A stretch of DNA of 7,266 nt from an uncultured bacterium (lineage in GTDB: Bacteria > Omnitrophota > Gorgyraeia > Gorgyraeales > Gorgyraeaceae), in the NCBI GenBank assembly GCA_913009675.1, contig CAJVXD010000055.1:1-7266 (forward strand), read 5' to 3'. The notes beneath the pieces were generated by a model. That model ran no database searches and was not told the origin of the DNA. It worked only from the letters and a program-made list of their open reading frames with translations. Made by a program: the position numbers and the translations under genes. Shown piece after piece: positions 1 through 5,669 of this stretch; the stretch's first letter is position 1, and the number at the start of each line of letters is the position of its first letter.

Positions 1-91
1 ACGTCGAGGATAGCTGAGTTTGTTGTACTGTCATTAGTGTGACGTTTGTCATGTAGACTCTGATAACTTACTCTTATTTCTTTTTTTTTTT
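1..91. other. Non-biological read-through tail before the adapter
   Basis: This stretch lies outside the library adapter and so cannot be contiguous genome. It ends in eleven T's (81-91) directly before the P5 adapter, matching the T10 spacer of the flow-cell-grafted P5 oligo. Positions 1-80 show no recognisable gene or motif and are best read as base calls made after sequencing ran off the end of the molecule. It should be trimmed. Confidence 0.85.
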
Positions 92-149
92 AATGATACG
101 GCGACCACCGAGATCTACACTCTTTCCCTACACGACGCTCTTCCGATCT
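92..149 (+). other. Illumina P5/Read-1 adapter, left end
   Basis: The 58 bases match the TruSeq universal (P5) adapter without mismatch, starting AATGATACGGCGACCACCGA and ending CTCTTCCGATCT. It is fused to the 3' part of the PGI/PMI reading frame. Translation through it on the minus strand gives the peptide SEERRVGKECRSRWSPYH, a known adapter-derived contaminant in protein databases. Genomic sequence starts at about 150. Confidence 0.98.
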
Positions 150-956
150 CCTTAGGACGTTTTTGGGAAATTCCCAGCCGACAATCTCATTGTGATTCAT
201 CTCGGGCAAGGCATGACTCGAGGCAAGGGATTTTGAATTCTCCTCAAATTGGCCTCTCCACCTTACAGCTACAGCTTCAGTAGAATCGGATGTCCCATAG
301 ACAATACAATATTTGCCGTAGAGTTTCCCGGCCAATTGCTTGGATATATTTTTTTCTGATAACACATTGATGCCAATCTCTCTATCCCTCAATTCTGTAA
401 GGGTTGAATGAAGTATGGTAACGTCTTTCTCCGTATCCTTTATAAATCCCAGCCTGTTTAGAATAGCAAGTATGGCGATAGACATATATCCGAGGGCTGC
501 CCTTGGAGGAAGGCCCGGTGATATAGCCACATGTCTAAATCCGTTTTTTTTAGAAAGTCCTTCCAGCTTACCACCTGAACCCATTGTAATGATAAAGGCG
601 CCCTTCTTTATCCCCTCAGCGAAAGAGGAAAGCGTCTCTTCTGTATTGCCTGAATAGCTTGAACAGAATAAAAGCGTATTTTCTGCGACGAAATCAGGGA
701 GAGTATAATTACGGGAAACAACTACCGGGACCTTCAATTCATTACGGAGATAGACACTGACAATATGCGCACCTATCGCAGAACCTCCCAAGCCCGCAAA
801 GACTATATTGTCAATTCCCCTGTCGGGCCTTGACAATTCACAGTCCTTACCTATGTCATGCGCCTTCCGACACTGCTCAGGAAAGGCTGAAATAAATTTT
901 AACATGTTTTCTTTATCTAATTTGGCTATGAGGCTAAGATTGTCCAATCTATCCAT
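150..956 (-). CDS. Bifunctional phosphoglucose/phosphomannose isomerase, 3' end missing
   Basis: A SIS-fold isomerase that interconverts fructose-6-P with glucose-6-P and mannose-6-P in the cytoplasm, at the junction of glycolysis and sugar-nucleotide synthesis. The 269 genuine residues show the first SIS phosphosugar motif GLGGSAIGA (55-63), SSYSGNTEET (99-108), SGGKL (127-131), PPRAALGYM (150-158) and the family signature LPEMNHNEIVGW (250-261). By alignment to the archaeal PGI/PMI family, E239 and H255 are the likely catalytic pair, so the active site is largely present. Family members run about 300-350 residues, so some 40-80 C-terminal residues are lost at the adapter junction; any residue after R269 is adapter. 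The ATG at 956 lies inside the end of ptsI (8-bp overlap), with AGGAG a few bases upstream inside ptsI, which implies translational coupling. The call is firm; substrate preference cannot be read from sequence. Confidence 0.9.
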
Positions 957-2703
957 TCATTCGTCTCCTTCTAATCATAGGCATAAGCTCTTCCAACTTT
1001 TTATCAGTAAACGCCTCGACCTCTTTTCCCGTGGGTAAGCTTAATGCCTTTTCGGCTATCTTCTTCGCTTCTTGAAATCTGAGATTTCTTATGATATATT
1101 TTATCTCCGGTATAACTACGGGGCTCATGCTAAACTCATCCAGCCCCAGGCCTAACAATATCAAGACAAACCCAGACCCCCCTGCCATCTCTCCGCACAT
1201 ACCAACCCATATCCCCTCTTTATGACCTCCATCGATTATGTTTTTTATAAGCCTCAATACCGCCGGGTGAGTGGGTTTATAGAGATAGGCTATTTTTTCA
1301 TTTACCCTATCTACGGCAAGGGAATATTGTATAAGGTCATTCGTTCCTATACTAAAAAAATCTACTTCTTTTGCCAACAGGTCGCAGGTCAGCGCAGCAG
1401 ATGGTATCTCTATCATCGCGCCCACCTTTATATCCTTATTAAATTTGATATCCTTGAGACGCAATTCCTTCTTTGCCTCTTCCAACAAAGCGATTGCCTC
1501 TCTTAACTCCTGGAGGCCTGATATCATAGGGAACATGACCTTGATATCTCCATATGCGCTGGCACGCAATATCGCCCTCAGCTGTACCTTAAATATCTCG
1601 GGTTTTGCAAGACAGAATCTTATGGCACGCCATCCTAAAAACGGGTTCATCTCATGCGGGACATCAAGCTGGGACAGGAATTTGTCACCTCCTAAATCGA
1701 GGGTGCGCACTATAACGGAATTACCCGGCAATCTCGTCACGACCTTCTTGTAAGCATCGAATTGCTCCTCTTCGCTCGGCAGGCCCTGTCTGTTCATATA
1801 GAGATATTCTGTGCGATAAAGGCCTATCCCCTCTGCGCCATAAGAGATAACAGAGTCTATCTCTTCGGGCAATTCAATATTAGCCGAAAGTTCCACCCTG
1901 TGGCCGTCAAGCGTCTCAGACGGTTCATCCTTGAGTTTAATAAATGATCTTTCAAGCTTTACGAATCTCTGCTGCAGCCTATGATATTTCTTCAAGCTGG
2001 CGCTGTCTGGATTTACTATCACAGTGCCCTTACTGCCATCCACTATCAATATATCTCCGGACTTTATTTTATCTGTGCCTTTTTCAAGCCCTACGACAGC
2101 CGGTATCTGCAGAGACTTTGCCATAATAGCTGTGTGAGATGTCCTGCCTCCTATATCGGTAATAAATCCAATCACATTTTTTCTATGCATAGTTGCGGTA
2201 TCCGAAGGTGAGAGGTCATAGGCTACCACAATAACCTTTTCTTTTAATTTAGTGAGAGATTTTTCCTTTGCTCCTAAAAGATTTTTCAAGATCCTTTTTC
2301 CAACATCATCTATATCGCTAATCCTTTCTCTTAGATATTCGTCGTCCATCTTTAAAAAAACATTGATGTATTTGTCCAGTATCCTGCTGAATGCATCCTC
2401 AACGCACCTACTTTCTTTTTTAAGCGCCTCTATTACCTCCTCGATAAGCATCCTATCCTCAAGGACTAACAAGTGTGCATTGAATATCTCTGCGTGATGC
2501 GAGCCCATCTCCTTTGTTATCCTTTTCTGTATCTCCAATATCTCTGAACGCGTCTTGATAAGCGCGTCTTCAAAACGAGCAATCTCTCCGGGGACCTCTC
2601 CGTCTTTAATCTTTCTGACAGGCACCACAATGCGTCTGCTATCGAATAAGAATGCCCTGCCTATCACTATTCCGGGTGAGGCAGGGATACCTTTTAAAAT
2701 CAT
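949..2703 (-). CDS. ptsI: PTS enzyme I (phosphoenolpyruvate-protein phosphotransferase)
   Basis: Enzyme I takes phosphate from PEP onto a histidine and passes it to HPr, the first step of the phosphotransferase relay in the cytoplasm. The 584-residue protein is full length for the family. The order is an N-terminal HPr-binding helical region (about 1-145, with HAEIFNAHLLVLED at 70-83), the phosphohistidine domain with GGRTSHTAIMAKS (H190 is the phosphorylated residue), and the C-terminal PEP-binding TIM barrel. There one sees LYRTEYLYM (R297), RTLDLGGDK (R333), GAMIEIPSA (E432), SIGTNDLIQYSLAVDR (N455, D456, R466) and VGMCGEMAG (catalytic C503). All key residues are present. The ATG at 2703 has GGAG eight bases upstream. 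It lies 32 bp after ptsH and overlaps the PGI/PMI gene by 8 bp. The C-terminus is basic (RRRRMNG). No sugar-specific EII component is in the window. Confidence 0.97.
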   Translation of the reverse strand: MILKGIPASPGIVIGRAFLFDSRRIVVPVRKIKDGEVPGEIARFEDALIKTRSEILEIQKRITKEMGSHHAEIFNAHLLVLEDRMLIEEVIEALKKESRCVEDAFSRILDKYINVFLKMDDEYLRERISDIDDVGKRILKNLLGAKEKSLTKLKEKVIVVAYDLSPSDTATMHRKNVIGFITDIGGRTSHTAIMAKSLQIPAVVGLEKGTDKIKSGDILIVDGSKGTVIVNPDSASLKKYHRLQQRFVKLERSFIKLKDEPSETLDGHRVELSANIELPEEIDSVISYGAEGIGLYRTEYLYMNRQGLPSEEEQFDAYKKVVTRLPGNSVIVRTLDLGGDKFLSQLDVPHEMNPFLGWRAIRFCLAKPEIFKVQLRAILRASAYGDIKVMFPMISGLQELREAIALLEEAKKELRLKDIKFNKDIKVGAMIEIPSAALTCDLLAKEVDFFSIGTNDLIQYSLAVDRVNEKIAYLYKPTHPAVLRLIKNIIDGGHKEGIWVGMCGEMAGGSGFVLILLGLGLDEFSMSPVVIPEIKYIIRNLRFQEAKKIAEKALSLPTGKEVEAFTDKKLEELMPMIRRRRMNG

Positions 2704-2735
2704 GTTATCTTCTCCAATATTATTATTTGTTCAAG

Positions 2736-2966
2736 TTACTTTATTGCCTCTTCTGCATCAGGCCCATCTATCCTGAGTACGATAGAACTTCCCTTGCCGG
2801 CAGCCCGCGTCATAAGGCCCATTATAGATTTACCATTTACCTGCTGTCTGCCCTTTTTAACAATGACTTTACTTTCGTATTTATTAGCTGCCTGCACAAA
2901 GACAGCAGCCGGCCGTGCGTGAAAACCTTGCTTATTCTTTATAACCAGCCTCTTCTCAATGACCAT
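2736..2966 (-). CDS. ptsH: HPr phosphocarrier protein with a shortened C-terminus
   Basis: HPr carries phosphate from enzyme I to EIIA proteins. The 76-residue product has the active-site motif NKQGFHARPAA (H16, equivalent to His15) and GKSIMGLM with S47 in the position of the regulatory Ser46 phosphorylated by HPr kinase, so regulation by an HPrK not in this window is plausible. I start at the ATG at 2966, which overlaps the end of yvcK by 11 bp and has AAAGG five bases upstream; an in-frame TTG at 2990 would add an atypical N-terminal extension. HPr proteins are usually 85-90 residues. Here a TAA at 2736-2738 ends the frame inside the last helix, yet the next eleven codons of the same frame read LEQIIILEKIT and then TGA, which would complete an 88-residue HPr. 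The domain call is secure; whether the short form is real is open. Confidence 0.92.
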   Translation of the reverse strand: MVIEKRLVIKNKQGFHARPAAVFVQAANKYESKVIVKKGRQQVNGKSIMGLMTRAAGKGSSIVLRIDGPDAEEAIK

Positions 2967-4194
2967 TTTTACCTTTTGCCTTAAGGGCAATATCCACTAT
3001 AAGCCTTGAAAGCTTCTTAGGGTCATGCCTCACATAATCCTTTGTATCAACAATATCCTCTTCTATTACAGTGTATCCCTTTTCAATAATCCTTCCGGAA
3101 TCTGCGAGAACAGGATATGCATTTTCCTCTTCATATTTTTTAAGAAGATCAGAAGGGACCACCCCTCTATTTATTATGCATACGCTGATTATATCAAGCC
3201 TCGTATGAGTAATGATTGCATTCAGGTGATCAAAGGCCGTATAATTATCGGTCTCGCCTGGTTGAGTCATTACATTACAAACATAGACCTTTGGTGCCTT
3301 TACCATTGCAATCTTCTTACTGATCTCGCCCACCAGAAGATTAGGTATGACGCTAGTATATAAACTACCCGGGCCTAAAACTATGATATCTGCTTCGTCT
3401 ATTGCCTCAAAAGACTCCTTGCTCGGCACACAATTCAATGGATCCAGCGAGACACGTCGTATAGGAGAACGATGTTTGACTATCTTGGTCTCTCCTTTTG
3501 TCCGCTGACCGTTCTGATGTTCTGCTACAAGCTGAACCCTGTCAAACGTAGAAGGGATAACCCTCCCTCTTATAGCAAGGACCTTGCTCGACTCTTTTAT
3601 CGCCTTTTCAAAATCGCCCGTAACCTTTGACATGGCAGTTATGAACAGGTTCCCAAAGCTGTGCCCTTCCAGTTCCGACTCGTTTCCAAATCTAAATTGG
3701 AAGAGATCGCGCATTAATGGTTCGGCGTCTGCCAGTGCTACAAGGCAATTTCTTATATCGCCGGGCGGGAGTATCCCGAATTGTTCTCTCAATCTCCCTG
3801 AAGAGCCTCCGTCATCGGCAACTGTCACGATGGCAGTAATATTACTTGAAAGCTCTTTTAAACCATGCAAAAGGACGGATAGCCCCGTCCCCCCTCCTAT
3901 AACTACTATCTTAGGCCCCTTCTCCAGCTGTCTATAATGATACACTATATCCACAAGCTCTTTTTCTCTCTTGGGCAAAAATACCTTGATAAAGGACTTA
4001 ACCATCCTTTTAATGCCGTAAATGATAACAAGTGACCCAAGTATAATAACAGAAAATCCTACACCCCGCGAACCGGAGAATTTCTCAAGCATTACTACAA
4101 TAGAACCGGTGGCAACAAGCACTACCCCTATACCACAAGTGATAATCCACCGTTTTATCTTCATTCCGGGATATAGCCATTTTAATCTACTCAT
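2956..4194 (-). CDS. yvcK: YvcK family protein with N-terminal membrane anchor
   Basis: YvcK (CofD-like fold) is a UDP-GlcNAc-binding protein needed in studied bacteria for growth on gluconeogenic carbon sources and for normal cell shape; the family lacks a settled enzymatic activity. The 412-residue product has two hydrophobic segments (about 17-36 and 46-61) with a short connecting loop, then a basic stretch, then the YvcK domain. That domain shows VVIGGGTGLSVLL (97-109), VADDGGSSGRLREQFG (125-140), PPGDIRNCLVAL (143-154), HSFGNLFI (178-185), LGPGSLYTSVIPNLL (273-287) and CNVMTQPGETDNY (306-318). Soluble YvcK proteins start near the GGGTG motif, so the first 90 residues are an added membrane anchor, as seen in some other phyla. 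The ATG at 4194 has GAGG nine bases upstream. It lies between the EIIA-like gene (88 bp away) and ptsH (11-bp overlap), linking it to PTS-based carbon signalling. Confidence 0.93.
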   Translation of the reverse strand: MSRLKWLYPGMKIKRWIITCGIGVVLVATGSIVVMLEKFSGSRGVGFSVIILGSLVIIYGIKRMVKSFIKVFLPKREKELVDIVYHYRQLEKGPKIVVIGGGTGLSVLLHGLKELSSNITAIVTVADDGGSSGRLREQFGILPPGDIRNCLVALADAEPLMRDLFQFRFGNESELEGHSFGNLFITAMSKVTGDFEKAIKESSKVLAIRGRVIPSTFDRVQLVAEHQNGQRTKGETKIVKHRSPIRRVSLDPLNCVPSKESFEAIDEADIIVLGPGSLYTSVIPNLLVGEISKKIAMVKAPKVYVCNVMTQPGETDNYTAFDHLNAIITHTRLDIISVCIINRGVVPSDLLKKYEEENAYPVLADSGRIIEKGYTVIEEDIVDTKDYVRHDPKKLSRLIVDIALKAKGKNGH

Positions 4195-4215
4195 ATCATT
4201 TCCTCATATACTGAT

Positions 4216-4278
4216 TTAGCTCATGGCTGACAGCTCATAGATCTTTGCCATGAGCTAAGAGCTAAACAACTGTTTAGC
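4216..4278. repeat. Paired palindromes between the EIIA gene and yvcK
   Basis: Two perfect inverted repeats fill most of this 88-bp intergenic gap. A 12-bp arm TTAGCTCATGGC (4216-4227) pairs with GCCATGAGCTAA (4247-4258) across a 19-nt loop, and GCTAAAC (4261-4267) pairs with GTTTAGC (4272-4278) across 4 nt. The heptamer AGCTCAT or its complement occurs three times within the first unit, including once in the loop (4232-4238), so alternative pairings exist. No U-run follows on the minus strand, so this is not a standard intrinsic terminator. It may be a dispersed repeat or a structure that limits readthrough or stabilises the message between ptsN and yvcK. Confidence 0.75.
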
Positions 4279-4282
4279 GAAA

Positions 4283-4753
4283 TCATGACCTTCTTTGATC
4301 TTCCTCCTTTATAATCCTGAAAAGTGTTTTTTCGTTTTCCGCCTTCTTTAAAGAATCTCTAAAATACTTATCCTTGAGTAATTTTGATATACGCGCGAGT
4401 GCCTTGAGGTGGGGCCCGGATGATTCTATAGGTGCAAGCAAAAGGAAAAATATATATGCCGTCTCTCCATCCAGCGAATCAAAATCTACACCTTTTTTAG
4501 ATATACCAAAGGCGGCTACAAGCTCTTTTACCTGCTCGCATTTACCGTGTGGAATAGCAACGCCCTGGCCAATCCCCGTTGAACCAAGTGCCTCTCTATT
4601 TAAAAGCACTTTAACTACCTCATTTTTCATCCTTGGCTTTAACTCGCCTGCATTAATCAGTAGACCGGCAAGTTCCTGGATTACGCCTTTTTTATCCTGT
4701 GATTTTAGATCAGTGGATATTGCCTTTTCATTCAAAAAATCTAGTATCTTCAC
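4283..4753 (-). CDS. ptsN: PTS EIIA domain protein, fructose/nitrogen (PtsN) type
   Basis: A single-domain EIIA of the fructose/mannitol/Ntr family, 156 residues, close to the length of PtsN. It would receive phosphate from HPr on a histidine and act as a regulator or as a partner of an unseen EIIB/C. The signature GSTGIGQGVAIPHGK (57-71) contains the phosphorylated histidine H69; IESSGPHLKALARISKLLKD (108-127) carries the second conserved histidine (H114) of the active site. The start is GTG at 4753, supported by a strong GGGGAGGAG ribosome site (4756-4764) and by the family N-terminus, which begins with a short 'ILDFL' strand. It is the first gene of the operon with yvcK, ptsH, ptsI and PGI/PMI, 190 bp from the tRNA-linked element. 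The name ptsN is by domain family; no rpoN or hpf is nearby to confirm a nitrogen-PTS role. Confidence 0.88.
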   Translation of the reverse strand: MKILDFLNEKAISTDLKSQDKKGVIQELAGLLINAGELKPRMKNEVVKVLLNREALGSTGIGQGVAIPHGKCEQVKELVAAFGISKKGVDFDSLDGETAYIFFLLLAPIESSGPHLKALARISKLLKDKYFRDSLKKAENEKTLFRIIKEEDQRRS

Positions 4754-4755
4754 GT

Positions 4756-4764
4756 CTCCTCCCC
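4756..4764 (-). promoter_or_regulatory. Ribosome binding site deciding the GTG start of ptsN
   Basis: On the minus strand GGGGAGGAG precedes GTG, with the GGAGG core four bases from the start codon. No ATG with a comparable site exists nearby in frame, so this site fixes the unusual start. Confidence 0.8.
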
Positions 4765-4814
4765 TTCTTAGGATTTAATAAAATTACGTTTTTATCATTT
4801 AACAACCGTTTTTA

Positions 4815-4844
4815 ATTCTATTCTGCTTTAATAATTCCTGCGAA
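4815..4844 (-). promoter_or_regulatory. Possible sigma-70 promoter for the ptsN-yvcK-ptsHI operon
   Basis: On the minus strand TTCGCA (4844-4839) and TAGAAT (4820-4815) are 18 bp apart, about 60 bp upstream of the ptsN start. The -10 box is good and the -35 weak. A second candidate, TTGTTA with an AT-rich -10 some 17 bp on, lies closer to the gene. The AT-rich block 4767-4835 between the tRNA region and ptsN fits a promoter region, but the exact boxes are uncertain. Confidence 0.3.
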
Positions 4845-4922
4845 GCCCGGCATAACTTTTCTATCAAATAACTACTCTTAGGTGGTCCTTCAACTACCCC
4901 TTATTCAGTCGCAGTCTCAGAA

Positions 4923-4947
4923 CCAAACCCACCTTCGGTGGATTTGG
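4923..4947 (-). terminator. Stable hairpin at the distal end of the tRNA-Gly element
   Basis: Eleven base pairs (4923-4933 with 4937-4947, one G-T wobble) close a 3-nt GAA loop on the minus strand: CCAAATCCACC then GGTGGGTTTGG. It starts inside the displaced CCA end of the Gly element and is the last structure before the ptsN promoter region, so it could end tRNA-operon transcription. The following bases (TTCTGAG) are not a U-run, so terminator function is only a suggestion. Confidence 0.4.
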
Positions 4948-5071
4948 AGCGGGTGATGGGTCTCGGCGCTCCGCCTCTTCGGCGGAGTCGGCCACCCGTC
5001 CCGCTTGCGCTACTCCTGTTCGTCGTAGCTCTTCCTTCTATTCGTCGGCGCGGGACTCCCTTCTCGACCCA
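4945..5071 (-). repeat. tRNA-linked structured element, Gly copy
   Basis: Positions 4945-4965 repeat exactly the last 21 bases (T-loop to CCA) of tRNA-Gly at 5101-5121. The other end (GACCCA, 5066-5071) is an inverted T-stem that pairs with TGGGTC at 4957-4962. Inside are P2 (GTCCCGC 4998-5004 with GCGGGAC 5050-5056), P3 (GCTAC 5009-5013 with GTAGC 5025-5029) closing the 11-nt loop TCCTGTTCGTC, and P4 (CTCCGCC 4969-4975 with GGCGGAG 4981-4987). The linker TCGGCCACCCG (4988-4998) is shared with the other copies. A second loop-like motif, TTCTATTCGTC, sits at 5036-5046 without flanking arms. It begins 29 bp downstream of the tRNA. It is not a tRNA: only the 3' end is present. Mobile element or structured RNA; see findings. 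Confidence 0.8.
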
Positions 5072-5100
5072 GGTATACCCTATAATACTTAAAAATCAAT

Positions 5101-5176
5101 TGGAGCGGGTGATGGGTCTCGAACCCACGACAACAACGTTGGCAACGTTGTGCTCTACCAACTGAGCTACACCCGC
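5101..5176 (-). tRNA. tRNA-Gly (anticodon GCC)
   Basis: A complete 76-nt tRNA with encoded CCA. The acceptor stem GCGGGTG/CACCCGC is perfect, the D-arm is GCTC/GAGC, the anticodon loop TTGCCAA (stem CAACG/CGTTG) gives GCC and reads GGC/GGU, and the T-arm is GTGGG-TTCGAGA-CCCAT. It is the last tRNA of the minus-strand cluster. Its last 21 bases recur at 4945-4965. Confidence 0.97.
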
Positions 5177-5209
5177 ATCTTTCTAAGCATATCTATGAAC
5201 CACGAGCGA

Positions 5210-5317
5210 TGGTGGGCGGAAGAGGAGTTGGCGCCCTCCGCTTCGCTTCGGGTCGGCCACTCGTCCACTAAACGCATGCTCCTATTCGTCGCATGCAGTG
5301 GACTCTCTTCAACTCCT
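5210..5317 (-). repeat. tRNA-linked structured element, Leu copy
   Basis: Positions 5210-5230 repeat exactly the last 21 bases of tRNA-Leu (5344-5364). The opposite end CAACTCCT (5310-5317) pairs over 8 bp with AGGAGTTG (5223-5230), so the element is bounded by an inverted copy of the T-arm of this tRNA. P2 is GTCCACT (5263-5269) with AGTGGAC (5297-5303). P3 is GCATGC (5274-5279) with GCATGC (5291-5296), closing the invariant loop TCCTATTCGTC (5280-5290). The conserved linker is TCGGCCACTCG (5253-5263). P4 (about 5234-5252) is weak here. At 108 bp it is the shortest full copy and the cleanest view of the core. It begins 26 bp past the tRNA. Confidence 0.82.
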
Positions 5318-5343
5318 ACCATTTTCTAAAATAACAAAAAATC

Positions 5344-5428
5344 TGGTGGGCGGAAGAGGAGTTGAACCTCCACGGATTGCTCCACATGGTCCTAAGCCAT
5401 GCGCGTCTCCCAGTTCCGCCATCCGCCC
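5344..5428 (-). tRNA. tRNA-Leu (anticodon TAG)
   Basis: A class II tRNA of 85 nt with encoded CCA. The acceptor stem GGGCGGA/TCCGCCC is perfect, the anticodon stem CATGG/CCATG holds loop CTTAGGA with anticodon TAG (codon CUA and other CUN), a long variable arm forms GGA-GCAA-TCC, and the T-arm is GGAGG-TTCAACT-CCTCT. The last 21 bases recur at 5210-5230. Confidence 0.97.
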
Positions 5429-5447
5429 AAATTTGCGAAGCAAATTT
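5429..5447. repeat. Short perfect hairpin abutting the 5' end of tRNA-Leu
   Basis: AAATTTGC (5429-5436) and GCAAATTT (5440-5447) form an 8-bp stem with a 3-nt loop immediately next to base 1 of tRNA-Leu, so it would be in the 5' leader of the precursor. Its neighbour, CCTGAGCCACCG (5451-5462), weakly resembles the TCGGCCACCCG linker that follows P4 in the tRNA-linked elements, so this may be the far half of the rearranged Lys copy. A second stem, AAAATGC (5466-5472) with GCATTTT (5486-5492), follows. No gene is seen in 5448-5545. Confidence 0.55.
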
Positions 5448-5545
5448 GATCCTGAGCCACCGTAAAAAATGCGAATGAACAATGAGCATTTTAGCTGGCG
5501 AAGGACCTCATTAATCTAAGAAAGCTCTTTACTTCGCTATGAGAC

Positions 5546-5591
5546 TCCTATTCGTCAACGCGGGACTCCATTCGAGCCCTGTAGCTCGAAT
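5546..5591 (-). repeat. tRNA-linked structured element, Lys copy (partial or rearranged)
   Basis: This retains the tRNA-proximal half of the element. It has the loop TCCTATTCGTC (5546-5556), the P2 strand GCGGGAC (5560-5566, identical to the Gly copy), the ACTCC junction, and TTCGAGCCCTGT (5571-5582), an inverted copy of the T-loop and T-stem of tRNA-Lys. ATTCGAGC (5570-5577) also pairs with GCTCGAAT (5584-5591). The P2 partner GTCCCGC, the P3 arms and the duplicated tRNA-Lys 3' end are absent, so this copy is broken, or its far side has been replaced by 5429-5545. The spacing to the tRNA (87 bp) is longer than in the other copies because another palindrome sits between. Confidence 0.65.
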
Positions 5592-5597
5592 AAAATC

Positions 5598-5639
5598 TGG
5601 CCCTTCGACGCGTTCGTTTCGCTCACTTGCTCAGGGCCA
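5598..5639. repeat. REP-like palindrome between tRNA-Lys and its element
   Basis: TGGCCCT (5598-5604) and AGGGCCA (5633-5639) form perfect outer arms. The layout CCCTTCGAC...GCTCAGGG resembles a palindromic repeat type found widely in environmental genomes. TTCGACGCG (5604-5612) can instead pair over 9 bp with CGCGTCGAA (5658-5666), and ATTCAA-GT-TTGAAT lies between at 5642-5655. It appears inserted in the linker that is only 10-29 bp long after the other tRNAs. Confidence 0.6.
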
Positions 5640-5669
5640 TGATTCAAGTTTGAATGGCGCGTCGAACCA

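Noticed and set aside
2967..2990. Upstream TTG start for HPr at 2990
   Set aside because: It adds PLRQKVK before the family start, lies within yvcK and has no better ribosome site than the ATG at 2966.
4945..5071. Calling the elements tRNA pseudogenes
   Set aside because: Only the T-loop-to-CCA segment is duplicated; there is no D-arm or anticodon arm, and the remainder is a shared, unrelated structured core.
4938..5165. A plus-strand open frame running through the Gly element and tRNA-Gly
   Set aside because: It reads antisense through a tRNA and the structured repeat, has no ribosome site, and its peptide simply repeats (LERVMGL) because of the duplicated tRNA end.
5253..5261. The linker (tRNA-sense GTGGCCGA) as a tRNA-Ser D-arm remnant
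   Set aside because: The match covers only eight bases and no other part of tRNA-Ser is recognisable nearby.
5210..5317. Self-cleaving ribozyme such as hammerhead in the element
   Set aside because: The loop GACGAATAGGA is reminiscent, but the CUGAUGA and GAAA core segments and a cleavage triplet in the right geometry are absent.
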